Origin: Hydrogenophaga sp. | GTDB taxonomy: Bacteria > Pseudomonadota > Gammaproteobacteria > Burkholderiales > Burkholderiaceae_C | DNA length: 64,000 nt | Assembly (NCBI GenBank): GCA_011391495.1 | Contig: JAABQK010000003.1 | Span: 1-64,000, forward strand | Reading direction: 5' to 3' | Shown: positions 8,123 through 15,914 of the stretch, in pieces | Position numbering within the stretch: position 1 is the stretch's first letter | Layout of the letters: every line of letters begins with the position of its first letter | Made by a program: the position numbers and the translations under genes | Notes under the pieces: generated by a model | Seen by the model: only the letters and a program-made list of their open reading frames with translations | What the model was told of the DNA's origin: nothing | Databases searched by the model: none

Positions 8123-9124
8123 ATGCACCACCCGCCCACCGCCCCCCATTTCGTGCAGCTGCACCAGACCGACCACGACGCCGTGCGCGCCGAGCTGGCC
8201 GCGGGTTTGCTCGCGCAGCCGCCGCAGGTGGCGCCCAAGTTCTTCTACGACGCGCTGGGCTCGCGCCTGTTCGACGCCATCACCGAACTGGCCGAGTACT
8301 ACCCCACGCGCACCGAGGGCGCTATCTTCCGCGAGCACGGCGCTGCCATGGCGCAGCGGGTGACGGCGGGCGCGGTGCTGGTCGATCTGGGCGCGGGCAG
8401 CTGCGCCAAGGCCACAGGGCTGTTTCCCGTGTTGCGGCCGGCGGCCTATGTGGCGGTGGACATTTCGGTAGACTACCTGCGCGAGACCATGGGCGAGCTG
8501 CAGCAGCGGCACCGGGCGATGCCCATGCTGGGGCTGGGCATGGACTTTTCGGCCCAGCTGGCCCTGCCGCCCGCCGTGGCCGACTGGCTGGAGCGGCACG
8601 ACCTCAGCAGCGCGCCGCGTTGCGTGTTCTACCCCGGCTCCAGCATCGGCAACTTCAACCCCGCCGAAGCCCTGGCCCTGCTGCGCCAGGCGCACGCCGT
8701 GTGCGCGGCGGGCGGGCCGGGTGGCGGCATCCTGATCGGGGTGGACCGCGTGAAGGACAAGGCCATTCTGGAGCCCGCCTACGACGACCCGCTGGGTGTG
8801 ACCGCCGCCTTCAACCGCAACCTGCTGCTGCACACCAATGCCCTGCTGGGCACCGACTTCACGCCGGCGCGCTGGAAGCACGTGGCCTTTTTCAATCAGG
8901 CCGAATCGCGCATCGAGATGCACCTGCAGTCCGACGGCGCGCAGACGGTGCGCTGGCCCGGCGGCGAGCGCCGCTTTGCCGATGGCGAGCAGCTGCACAC
9001 CGAGAACTCCTACAAGTGGGAACCGGCCGATTTCGATGCGCTGCTGCGCGAAGCGGGCTTCGGTCCGTCCACCCACTGGACCGATCCGCGCGACTGGTTC
9101 AGCGTGTTTTTTGCGCCGGCCTGA
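8123..9124 (+). CDS. egtD: L-histidine N-alpha-methyltransferase EgtD
   Basis: 333 residues. EgtD uses three S-adenosylmethionine molecules to convert histidine to hercynine (trimethylhistidine), the acceptor for ergothioneine and selenoneine synthesis. Seen in the sequence: an N-terminal helical part with PKFFYDALGSRLFDAI, a SAM-binding strand VDLGAGSCAK (87-96), FYPGSSIGNF (169-178), which is diagnostic for EgtD, and SYKWEP near the C-terminus. Length matches the family. It points away from the importer operon and converges on senA with only 12 bases between stops. Its placement beside senA implies its hercynine feeds selenoneine synthesis; use for ergothioneine as well is possible if egtB lies elsewhere. 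Confidence 0.93.
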   Translation: MHHPPTAPHFVQLHQTDHDAVRAELAAGLLAQPPQVAPKFFYDALGSRLFDAITELAEYYPTRTEGAIFREHGAAMAQRVTAGAVLVDLGAGSCAKATGLFPVLRPAAYVAVDISVDYLRETMGELQQRHRAMPMLGLGMDFSAQLALPPAVADWLERHDLSSAPRCVFYPGSSIGNFNPAEALALLRQAHAVCAAGGPGGGILIGVDRVKDKAILEPAYDDPLGVTAAFNRNLLLHTNALLGTDFTPARWKHVAFFNQAESRIEMHLQSDGAQTVRWPGGERRFADGEQLHTENSYKWEPADFDALLREAGFGPSTHWTDPRDWFSVFFAPA

Positions 9125-9136
9125 CGGCTGCGGCCA

Positions 9137-10384
9137 TCACACCCCGACCGAGCGGAATCCGGCCACGATGTCGTTGCGTTCGGGGGTGAAGTAGTTGCGG
9201 TAGCTGGGGTGGCGCATGCGCGGCACGGTGGCGGGGCTCGCGCCCTTGAGCACCGGGCGGCCGTCGAACCACGGACGCGAATAGTCCACGTAGGGGTGCG
9301 GCGCAAAGCCGGGGAAGGGTGCGAAGGCGCTGGCGGTCCATTCCCACACGCTGCCCCAGTGGAAGTCCGCGTGTTGCGCCGCCACGGCCCACTCGGCTTC
9401 GGTGGGCAGGCGCCGCCCGGCCCAGGCGCACCAGGCCTGCGCTTCAAACGCGGTGAGGTGGCTGGCCGGCGCGGCCGGGTCGAGCGGGTGCCAGCGGCCA
9501 AACACCTGCTGTTCCCAGCCCTGCGCGCCCTGGCGCAGGTAGCGCGGGGCCAGCCGGTCTTGCGAGAGCCGCCAGATCCAGCCCGGTGCACCCCAGAAGC
9601 GGCGTTGCGCGTAGGAGCCGCTTTCGACGAAAGGCAGGAACTGCGCCCAGGTGACGGGCCGTGCGTCGATCTCGAAGGCCGCTACCGGTGCCGCGTGGGC
9701 GTTCAGTTCGTTGTCGAATGCGAAGCCCGGACCGTGGTGGCCGAGTGTCCAGTCGGTGGCGGGGACCTGGAGTGCCCGGGGTTTTCGGCTGTCCGATGCC
9801 AGGGTGTGTGGGGGGGGTGCGGCTCCCGCGCTGAACGGATCCAGGCCCAGCGTCTGCGCCATGTACACCGCCGCCTCGGCGTGCATGTCCTCGTGGAACA
9901 GCGCAAGGCGAAAGAAATACAGGCCGGCGTCGTCTTCCGGCGCATCGGCCAGCCGGGCCAGGATGGCGTCCAGGCTGGCGGCCAGGTCGGCGCGCGTGGC
10001 GTTGGCGTCGGGCAGGTGAAGCTGCCAGCGCCGGTCGTGCGCCACCGCGCTGGAGTTGTAGAGTCCGTCGGCATCCACGCCGCGCGCTGCCTGGCGTGCC
10101 GGGCTGCGCGCCACCGCCGGGTCGGCGTGCACGCCCAGCGGGCACTGGGGATTGCGGGTGATCCACCAGTCGGCGAACCAGCCGATGTGGCCCAGTTCCC
10201 AGAGCGGCAGGTTCAGCTCGGGCGAGCAGGGCACGCGCAGTGCCGGCCCGAGCCCAGCCTCGTAGGCGGCAAACAGCGCCAGGCTGTGGGCCCGCGCGTC
10301 GCGCAGCGCGTCGGCCAGCGCGGTTTTGCCCGCCGTGCGGGCCGCTTCGGCTTCAGACACAATGCGCTGCTGGTTCAAACCCAT
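9137..10384 (-). CDS. senA: Selenoneine synthase SenA (EgtB-like non-heme iron enzyme)
   Basis: 415 residues. An N-terminal DinB-type domain holds the iron-binding triad H66 (HIGWFADWW) and H164/H168 (HEDMH). A C-terminal formylglycine-enzyme/sulfatase-modifying fold (about 205-415) has RRLPTEAEWA and SVWEWT and ends RNYFTPERNDIVAGFRSVGV. EgtB joins a thiol to hercynine; the SenA clade instead joins a selenosugar to hercynine and releases selenoneine. Assignment to SenA rather than EgtB rests on the clade-like C-terminus and on the neighbouring senB and selD homologue. Its ATG overlaps the divergent senB ATG in the tetranucleotide CATG (10382-10385), so its promoter must lie inside senB. Confidence 0.9.
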   Translation of the reverse strand: MGLNQQRIVSEAEAARTAGKTALADALRDARAHSLALFAAYEAGLGPALRVPCSPELNLPLWELGHIGWFADWWITRNPQCPLGVHADPAVARSPARQAARGVDADGLYNSSAVAHDRRWQLHLPDANATRADLAASLDAILARLADAPEDDAGLYFFRLALFHEDMHAEAAVYMAQTLGLDPFSAGAAPPPHTLASDSRKPRALQVPATDWTLGHHGPGFAFDNELNAHAAPVAAFEIDARPVTWAQFLPFVESGSYAQRRFWGAPGWIWRLSQDRLAPRYLRQGAQGWEQQVFGRWHPLDPAAPASHLTAFEAQAWCAWAGRRLPTEAEWAVAAQHADFHWGSVWEWTASAFAPFPGFAPHPYVDYSRPWFDGRPVLKGASPATVPRMRHPSYRNYFTPERNDIVAGFRSVGV

Positions 10385-11363
10385 GAAAAAACCCTCTCTC
10401 TGCATCGTCACACCGGCCCTGGCCGACGCCAACAACGGCAACTGGCAGACCGCGCGCCGCTGGGCGCGCATGCTCTCGGGCCATTATGCGGTGCGGCTGG
10501 TGAAGCAATGGCCCGACGGGGCTTCCACCGACGACGGTGCCGACATCCTGCTCGCGCTGCACGCGCGGCGTTCGGCCGCCAGCGTGGCCGCCTGGGCGCA
10601 GGCGCACCCTGACAAGCCGCTGGTGCTGGCGCTCACCGGCACCGACCTCTACCGCGACATCCAGAGCGACGCCAGTGCGCAGCGTTCGCTGGCGCTGGCG
10701 CATCGGCTGATCGTGTTGCAGGAACAAGGCCCGCTGGAACTGCCACAAACCCTGCGCGCCAAGTGCCGCGTGGTGTTCCAGTCCAGCACGCGGCGCGCCA
10801 CGTTGCCCAAGACCCGCGCTCATCTGCGCGCGGTGATGGTGGGACACCTGCGCGACGAAAAGGCGCCGCAGACCCTGTTTGAAGCCGCGCGCCTGATCCG
10901 GCCCGATGAAGGCATCTTCATCGACCACATCGGCAACGAACTCGACCCCGCCCTCGGCGAGGCCGCGCGCGCCACGCAGCGCGACTGCCCGCACTACCGC
11001 TGGCTCGGCGGGCTGCCGCACGCCGCCACACGCTCGCGCATCCAGCGCGCCCATGGGCTGGTGCACACCAGCCGGATGGAAGGCGGCGCGCACGTGATCA
11101 TGGAAGCCGTGCTGTGCGGCACACCCGTGCTGGCCTCGCGCATCGCCGGCAACGTGGGCATGCTCGGCGCTGACTACGGCGGCTACTTCCCGCCCGGTGA
11201 CGCCACCGCACTGGCCGCGCTGCTGCGTGAGGTCCGCAGGGACATCGCCACCGCCGGCGGCAAGCTCGCCGCGCTGCAAGCACAATGTGAAGCCAGAGCG
11301 CCCCTGTTCGACCCCGCTGCCGAGCAGGCCGGCCTGCTCGGCGTGCTGGCCGAGCTGCTGTAA
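10383..11363 (+). CDS. senB: Selenosugar synthase SenB (GT4-type glycosyltransferase)
   Basis: 326 residues from ATG 10383. It has the two-domain outline of a GT-B glycosyltransferase: an N-terminal IVTPALADANNGNWQTARRW (the hallmark of the former TIGR04348 family), a central LALTGTDLYRDI, and a C-terminal donor site with MVGHLRDEKAP, VHTSRMEGGAHVIMEAV and GTPVLASRIAGNVGMLG. SenB couples selenophosphate to a UDP-sugar to make a selenosugar, the selenium donor for SenA. The gene starts inside the overlapping CATG shared with senA and is followed after 67 bases by the selenophosphate synthetase gene. Confidence 0.9.
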   Translation: MKKPSLCIVTPALADANNGNWQTARRWARMLSGHYAVRLVKQWPDGASTDDGADILLALHARRSAASVAAWAQAHPDKPLVLALTGTDLYRDIQSDASAQRSLALAHRLIVLQEQGPLELPQTLRAKCRVVFQSSTRRATLPKTRAHLRAVMVGHLRDEKAPQTLFEAARLIRPDEGIFIDHIGNELDPALGEAARATQRDCPHYRWLGGLPHAATRSRIQRAHGLVHTSRMEGGAHVIMEAVLCGTPVLASRIAGNVGMLGADYGGYFPPGDATALAALLREVRRDIATAGGKLAALQAQCEARAPLFDPAAEQAGLLGVLAELL

Positions 11364-11430
11364 GCACCCACTGCGCTTCCCGACCCATCCCGGTTGCCCA
11401 CCGTCATCGAATCCCCCTGGAGCCCCGTCC

Positions 11431-12504
11431 ATGAACGCACCCACCACCACCGCCGCCACCCAGCCCCGCCTCACCAGCCTCTCGCATGGCGGTGGCTGCG
11501 GTTGCAAGATCGCGCCCGGCGTGCTGAGCGAGATCCTCAAGGGCACGGCTGCCATGCCCATGCCCAAGGAACTGCTGGTCGGCATCGAGACCGCCGACGA
11601 CGCAGCCGTCTACCAGCTCAACGACGAGCAGGCGCTGATCGCCACCACCGACTTCTTCATGCCGATCGTGGACGACCCCTACGAATTCGGCCGCATCGCC
11701 GCCACCAACGCCATCAGTGACGTGTACGCCATGGGCGGCACGCCCATCATGGCGCTGGCCCTGGTGGGCATGCCCATCAGCGTGCTCAGCACCGAGACCA
11801 TCGGCAAGATCCTGCAAGGCGGACAGGACGTGTGCCGCGCCGCCGGCATCCCCATCGCGGGCGGCCACACCATCGACTCGGTCGAACCGATCTACGGCCT
11901 GGTGGCCATGGGCCTGGTGCACCCCAAGCGCGTCAAGCGCAATGCGGACGCGAAGGTGGGCGACCGCCTGATCCTCGGCAAACCGCTGGGCGTGGGCGTG
12001 CTGTCCGCCGCGCTGAAGAAAGACGCGCTGCCCGCCGAGGGCTACGCGCAGATGATCGCCAACACCACCCAGCTCAACACCCCCGGCCCCGAGCTCGCCG
12101 CGCTCGATGGCGTGCACGCGCTGACCGACATCACCGGTTTTGGCCTGGCCGGCCACACGCTGGAGATGGCGCGGGGCTCCAACACCACGGTGCAGATCGA
12201 CATGGCCCGCGTGCCCCTGATCGGCGGCGTGCGCGAACTGGCTGCGCAGGGCATGGTGACCGGTGCCAGCGGCCGCAACTGGGCCGCCTACGGCCACGAA
12301 GTGCGCCTCGGCGCGAACCTGCAACCGGTGGACCAGGCCCTGCTGAGCGACCCGCAGACCAGCGGCGGCCTGCTCGTGGCCTGCGCGCCCGAGGCCGTGG
12401 CCGAGGTGCTGGCGATCTTCGGGCGCCACGGCTTTGCCGCCGCGGCCGAGGTGGGCGAGATCACCAGTGCCGCCGCCGACGGCGTGCGCCTGCGGGTGGC
12501 CTGA
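11431..12504 (+). CDS. selD: Selenide, water dikinase (SelD/SenC), cysteine form
   Basis: 357 residues from ATG 11431; an upstream in-frame start would run through senB. The enzyme makes selenophosphate from selenide and ATP. The N-terminal catalytic loop GGGCGCKIAP has Cys23 and Lys26, equivalent to Cys17 and Lys20 of E. coli SelD, so this is not a selenocysteine form. Further hallmarks are DDAAVY, ISDVYAMGG, GGHTID, LTDITGFGLAGH and SDPQTSGGLL. As the gene after senB it fills the SenC role. It may also be the only SelD of the cell, serving tRNA or protein selenation; the window does not tell. The methyltransferase gene begins 36 bases after its stop. Confidence 0.92.
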   Translation: MNAPTTTAATQPRLTSLSHGGGCGCKIAPGVLSEILKGTAAMPMPKELLVGIETADDAAVYQLNDEQALIATTDFFMPIVDDPYEFGRIAATNAISDVYAMGGTPIMALALVGMPISVLSTETIGKILQGGQDVCRAAGIPIAGGHTIDSVEPIYGLVAMGLVHPKRVKRNADAKVGDRLILGKPLGVGVLSAALKKDALPAEGYAQMIANTTQLNTPGPELAALDGVHALTDITGFGLAGHTLEMARGSNTTVQIDMARVPLIGGVRELAAQGMVTGASGRNWAAYGHEVRLGANLQPVDQALLSDPQTSGGLLVACAPEAVAEVLAIFGRHGFAAAAEVGEITSAAADGVRLRVA

Positions 12505-12540
12505 AGCCGCAGACCCCCAGGGCCGACTCGGGGACGGGCC

Positions 12541-13146
12541 ATGCAGAACCGCAGCATCGAGTTCTTCGACCGCCAGTTCCGCTCGGCGCCCGCGGCCGCG
12601 GCGCTGAAGCTCAACCCGTTTGAAACGACCGCCCTGCCTTTTCTGCAGGGTGATGTTCTCGACATCGGTTGCGGCATGGGCAACCTGGCCTGTGCCGCGG
12701 CCGCGAGGGGCTGCCGGGTCACCGCGGTCGATGCCAGTCCTGCGGCCGTCGCACACCTGCGTCAGCGCGCCCATGAGGAGCGGCTCGCCGTCAGCGCCAT
12801 CCAGGCCGACCTGCGCGATTACCCCATCGAAGCGGATTACGACACCGTGGTGTCGATCGGCCTGCTCATGTTTTTCGACTGCCCCTCGGCGTACCGCGTG
12901 CTGGCCGAGCTGCAACAGCACCTGCGCCCGGGCGGATGTTTCGTCCTCACCGTCCTGGTCGAAGGCACCACCTACGACGCCATGTTCGAGCCCGCCAGCC
13001 ACTGCCTGTTCCAGCCCGCTGACTTGCTGGACCGCTTTGCGGGCTGGGAGACCGAGCGCTGCCAGTCCGAAGACTTCGAGGCACCCGGCCAGACGCTCAA
13101 GCGCTTTCTCACGCTGGTGGCCCGGAAGCCGCGTGCGGCGACCTGA
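12541..13146 (+). CDS. TehB-like class I SAM-dependent methyltransferase
   Basis: 201 residues. SAM-binding motif I is VLDIGCGMGNLAC (about 40-52), motif II is VTAVDASPAAV, then IQADLRDY and VSIGLLMFF. The compact form resembles TehB, the tellurite-resistance methyltransferase. Members of this group can methylate small metabolites or chalcogen oxyanions, but sequence alone does not give the substrate. It lies 36 bases after selD on the same strand, so it is probably part of the senBC transcript. A role in making methylated, volatile or detoxified selenium is a reasonable inference from position. Confidence 0.75.
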   Translation: MQNRSIEFFDRQFRSAPAAAALKLNPFETTALPFLQGDVLDIGCGMGNLACAAAARGCRVTAVDASPAAVAHLRQRAHEERLAVSAIQADLRDYPIEADYDTVVSIGLLMFFDCPSAYRVLAELQQHLRPGGCFVLTVLVEGTTYDAMFEPASHCLFQPADLLDRFAGWETERCQSEDFEAPGQTLKRFLTLVARKPRAAT

Positions 13147-13296
13147 GCATCCACCGGGGATCGCGCCTGGGACGCAGCGCCATGGCCGCAAGCGATCATG
13201 CGTTTCAGCAGCTGAATCCGGTGCGGGAGACCTGCCCATGGTTCGGCTGGCGGCAGCGTTGAACACGAAAGACGCGAAACACACGAAAGGAGCAAC

Positions 13297-13722
13297 GTGA
13301 ACATTCAGCAGTTCATGCAGGGCTACAAGCTGGCATGGGAGCAGCGCGATGAACGCCTGTTCACCGCCCTGTTCGCCGAAGACGGCGAATACCACAACAC
13401 GCCCTTTGCCATTCAGCGCGGTCACACACAGCTGGCCGAATACTGGCAGCGCGTGAAGCTGCAGGAAGACGTGCACGTTTCCTTCGAGGTCCTGGCATCG
13501 ACAGCGACAGAGGGCATCGCGCACTGGCATGTCACCTACCAGGTGGCGTCAGAGGAGCTGTTCCAGATCTGGGCCCGGTCCACCGGGACCAACCTCGTGG
13601 CCCGCAAGCCAGGCGAGTCCCTGCCGCGGATGGTGCTCGATGGTGTGCTGAAAGCCGGGTTCGAAGGGGGCTTGTGCCAGCGCTGCCAGATCTGGTGGCA
13701 CAGCCTGCCGTTGGCATCGTGA
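13297..13722 (+). CDS. SnoaL/NTF2-like family protein
   Basis: 141 residues from a GTG start preceded by a good ribosome site (AAAGGAG). The opening pattern (IQQFMQGYKLAWEQRDERLFTALFAED, then YWQRV) is that of the SnoaL-like NTF2 fold, a small cone-shaped barrel used by many isomerases and binding proteins. There are no residues that point to a reaction. The 150 bases upstream hold short direct repeats around ACGAAA and no other feature. Confidence 0.65.
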   Translation: MNIQQFMQGYKLAWEQRDERLFTALFAEDGEYHNTPFAIQRGHTQLAEYWQRVKLQEDVHVSFEVLASTATEGIAHWHVTYQVASEELFQIWARSTGTNLVARKPGESLPRMVLDGVLKAGFEGGLCQRCQIWWHSLPLAS

Positions 13723-13864
13723 ACTCCAGCGCGAGCGCGCCGGGAGCACGGGCGCCAACCAAACGCCCTGGAATGCAGGGTGACTCTTGTGCTTCAATCC
13801 GTGACACGCCATCTACCCGTCGCCGCCGGTGCCGGGGTCTGGGGGCATTTCAGGAGACCCACCC

Positions 13865-14086
13865 ATGAATTCCATCAAGCTCGTCGCACTGCTCCTCATT
13901 GCCGCTGGTGTGCTGGCGCTGGCCTACGGGGGCTTCAGCTACACGAAGGACACCACGGCGGTGAAGCTCGGCCCCCTGGAACTCACGGTCCAGGAGAAGG
14001 AGACGGTCAACATTCCCCTGTGGGCAGGCATCGGGGCCATCGTGGTGGGTGGTGCCCTGCTGCTCGTGGGCAGCAAGCGCGGCTGA
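13865..14086 (+). CDS. Small membrane protein, DUF3185 family
   Basis: 73 residues from ATG 13865. Two hydrophobic helices (about 5-24 and 51-69) flank a short polar loop with KDTTAVKLGPLELTVQEKE. This is the usual shape of DUF3185 proteins, tiny inner-membrane proteins without known function. The AGGAG of CATTTCAGGAG precedes the start. It lies 59 bases before the rhodanese gene on the same strand. Confidence 0.7.
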   Translation: MNSIKLVALLLIAAGVLALAYGGFSYTKDTTAVKLGPLELTVQEKETVNIPLWAGIGAIVVGGALLLVGSKRG

Positions 14087-14145
14087 GGCCTGCTGCGGCC
14101 CGCGCAGACACGGCCTGTGGTGATCCAACCAGAGGGGGCTTGTCC

Positions 14146-14610
14146 ATGAAGCACTACGCCGACCTGATCGCCGAATGCCTGGCCGAGGTGAAGGAAGTCA
14201 TGCCCTGGGACCTGGCCGACCGGCTGCAACAGCCCCGGCCACCGCTGCTGCTGGACATCCGCGAGCCGCAGGAATTCGACGCGCTTCACATCGCGGGTTC
14301 GATCTGCGTGCCGCGTGGTGTGCTCGAAGCGGCCTGCGACTGGGACTACGACGACACGGTGCCCGAGCTGGCAGGTGGCCGCGAGCGAGAGATCGTGGTG
14401 CTCTGCCGCTCGGGCAACCGCAGCGTGCTGGCCGCCCACACCATGCAGCGCATGGGTTTCCAGCAGGTGGTGTCGCTCAGGACCGGCGTGCGCGGCTGGA
14501 ACGATTTCGAGCAGCCGCTGGTGGACCGCGAGGGTGTGCCCGTGGACCCCGACCGCGCCGACGAACTGCTGGCGAGCCGGGTGCGGCCGGCGCAGCGGCG
14601 CCCGGCATGA
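14146..14610 (+). CDS. Rhodanese-like domain protein (cytoplasmic)
   Basis: 154 residues from ATG 14146. A single rhodanese domain spans most of it: LLLDIREPQEFDALHIAGS, IVVLCRSGNRSVLAA with the active-site cysteine in the CRSGNRS loop, and VVSLRTGVRGWN. Such proteins carry sulfane sulfur (and in some cases selenium) as a persulfide. There is no signal peptide, so it acts in the cytoplasm. It is one of three rhodanese-domain genes within 5 kb. Confidence 0.85.
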   Translation: MKHYADLIAECLAEVKEVMPWDLADRLQQPRPPLLLDIREPQEFDALHIAGSICVPRGVLEAACDWDYDDTVPELAGGREREIVVLCRSGNRSVLAAHTMQRMGFQQVVSLRTGVRGWNDFEQPLVDREGVPVDPDRADELLASRVRPAQRRPA

Positions 14611-14665
14611 ACCCGGCGCCGGGCCGTTCCCGAGCAGGCTCGCACCGCAGCGCGCAGGTATTCCC

Positions 14666-15373
14666 ATGAACCGCGTGCGCGTCCTCGCTTTCGACATTTT
14701 CGGCACGGTGGTCGACTGGCACGGCAGCATCGTGCGCGAGGTGTGCGCGCTCTATCCGGCGGTGGATGCGGATGCCTTCGCCCTCGCCTGGCGCGCCGGC
14801 TACAAGCCCGCCATGGCCCGTGTGATGTCGGGCGAGCTGGGCTGGACGCGCATCGACGAGCTGCACCGCCTGATCCTGGACGGTCTGCTGCCGCGCTTCG
14901 GGCTGGCCCACCTGGACGGGCCACAGCGCCAGCACCTCAACCGCGTCTGGCACCGGCTTCACCCCTGGCCCGACGCGGTGGCTGGGCTCACCCGCCTGAA
15001 GACCCGGTACACCCTCTGCACGCTGTCGAACGGCAACATCGGCCTGCTGACCGACATGGCCAAGCGCGCCGGCCTGCCGTGGGACTGCATCCTCTCGGCC
15101 GAGGTGTTTCGCGCCTACAAGCCCGACCCGCGCACCTACCTGGGCGTGGCACAGACCTTTGACGCAGCGCCGGCCGAGGTGATGCTGGTCGCCGCCCACC
15201 AGGACGACCTGGACGCTGCCCGCGCCTGCGGGCTGGCCACGGCCTACATCGAGCGGCCGCTGGAGTTCGGTGCGTCGCAGCCCAAGGACGTGTCACCCGA
15301 CCCGGCCAACACGCACCATGCGCGCGACCTGCTGCACCTGGCCGACCTGCTGGGTTGTCCGGCGCCGGCCTGA
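14666..15373 (+). CDS. HAD-family hydrolase, haloacid dehalogenase type II
   Basis: 235 residues from ATG 14666. HAD motif I is AFDIFGTVVDW (nucleophile Asp10), motif II is LCTLSNGN, motif III includes FRAYKPDP, and motif IV is AAHQDDLDAA. The IFGTVVDW and SNGN forms are those of the haloacid dehalogenase type II subgroup, which hydrolyses 2-haloacids; many members instead act on phosphorylated or unknown substrates. It stands between the rhodanese and a DUF3147 gene on the same strand. Confidence 0.82.
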   Translation: MNRVRVLAFDIFGTVVDWHGSIVREVCALYPAVDADAFALAWRAGYKPAMARVMSGELGWTRIDELHRLILDGLLPRFGLAHLDGPQRQHLNRVWHRLHPWPDAVAGLTRLKTRYTLCTLSNGNIGLLTDMAKRAGLPWDCILSAEVFRAYKPDPRTYLGVAQTFDAAPAEVMLVAAHQDDLDAARACGLATAYIERPLEFGASQPKDVSPDPANTHHARDLLHLADLLGCPAPA

Positions 15374-15431
15374 GGGCCGGGGCGGCAAGCGGCATCTCGT
15401 TTCCAGGACTCAGACGGAAGGCATTTCAACC

Positions 15432-15782
15432 ATGTGGCAATACGCAGCCAAGGTCGCGATCTCGGCACTGCTGATCGTGGCCATTGCCGAAATCGCCAAG
15501 CGCAGCGCCTTCTGGGCCGCGGCGCTGGCTTCGCTGCCGGTCACCTCGCTGCTGGCCTTCGTCTGGCTGCAGCTGGACACCGGTGACACCGAGCAGATCG
15601 CCTCCCTGTCGCTGAACATCTTCTGGCTCGTGCTGCCTTCGCTGGTCCTGTTCCTCGCCTTGCCGCTGCTGCTGCGTGCCGGCTGGTCGTTCTGGCCGAG
15701 TCTCGCGCTGGCGTCGGTGGCCACGGCGGCGGCTTACGGTGCCATGGTCTGGGTGCTGACCCGCGTGGGCTGGGCGGCATAG
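15432..15782 (+). CDS. DUF3147 family inner-membrane protein
   Basis: 116 residues from ATG 15432, with about four hydrophobic helices covering nearly all of the chain (for example SALLIVAIAEIAK, IFWLVLPSLVLFLALPLLL). The pattern of a short polar break after the second helix (LQLDTGDTEQIAS) is typical of DUF3147 proteins, whose function is unknown. Confidence 0.7.
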   Translation: MWQYAAKVAISALLIVAIAEIAKRSAFWAAALASLPVTSLLAFVWLQLDTGDTEQIASLSLNIFWLVLPSLVLFLALPLLLRAGWSFWPSLALASVATAAAYGAMVWVLTRVGWAA

Positions 15783-15884
15783 CCGGTGTGCCCGGCGGCC
15801 GGTGCACGTCGGGCGCGGCGGGATGACCCCGGCACCCACGGCCTGTTGAAGCCGCCGACAGGGGATGGGAAAACCCGGGTGACC

Positions 15885-15910
15885 ATCATTCTAAAGATCG
15901 TTAGAATGAT
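15885..15910. promoter_or_regulatory. Perfect 26-bp palindromic operator overlapping the arsR-rhodanese start
   Basis: Two 10-base arms, ATCATTCTAA and TTAGAATGAT, separated by 6 bases form a perfect inverted repeat that ends 4 bases before the preferred ATG at 15915 and contains an alternative ATG at 15906. Position and symmetry fit an ArsR-family operator for self-repression. The inner ATTC...GAAT halves recall operators of sulfide/persulfide-sensing ArsR proteins such as BigR and SqrR. No Shine-Dalgarno sequence precedes the start, so the mRNA could be leaderless. Confidence 0.7.
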
Positions 15911-15914
15911 GACC

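Noticed and set aside
9137-10384. Ergothioneine synthase EgtB
   Set aside because: The adjacent senB and selD and the C-terminal pattern fit SenA; EgtB for ergothioneine would not need them.
11404-13530. 708-residue open frame on the minus strand across selD and the methyltransferase
   Set aside because: It is antisense to two clear genes, is rich in His, Gly, Gln and Arg as expected from reversed high-GC codons, and has no domain.
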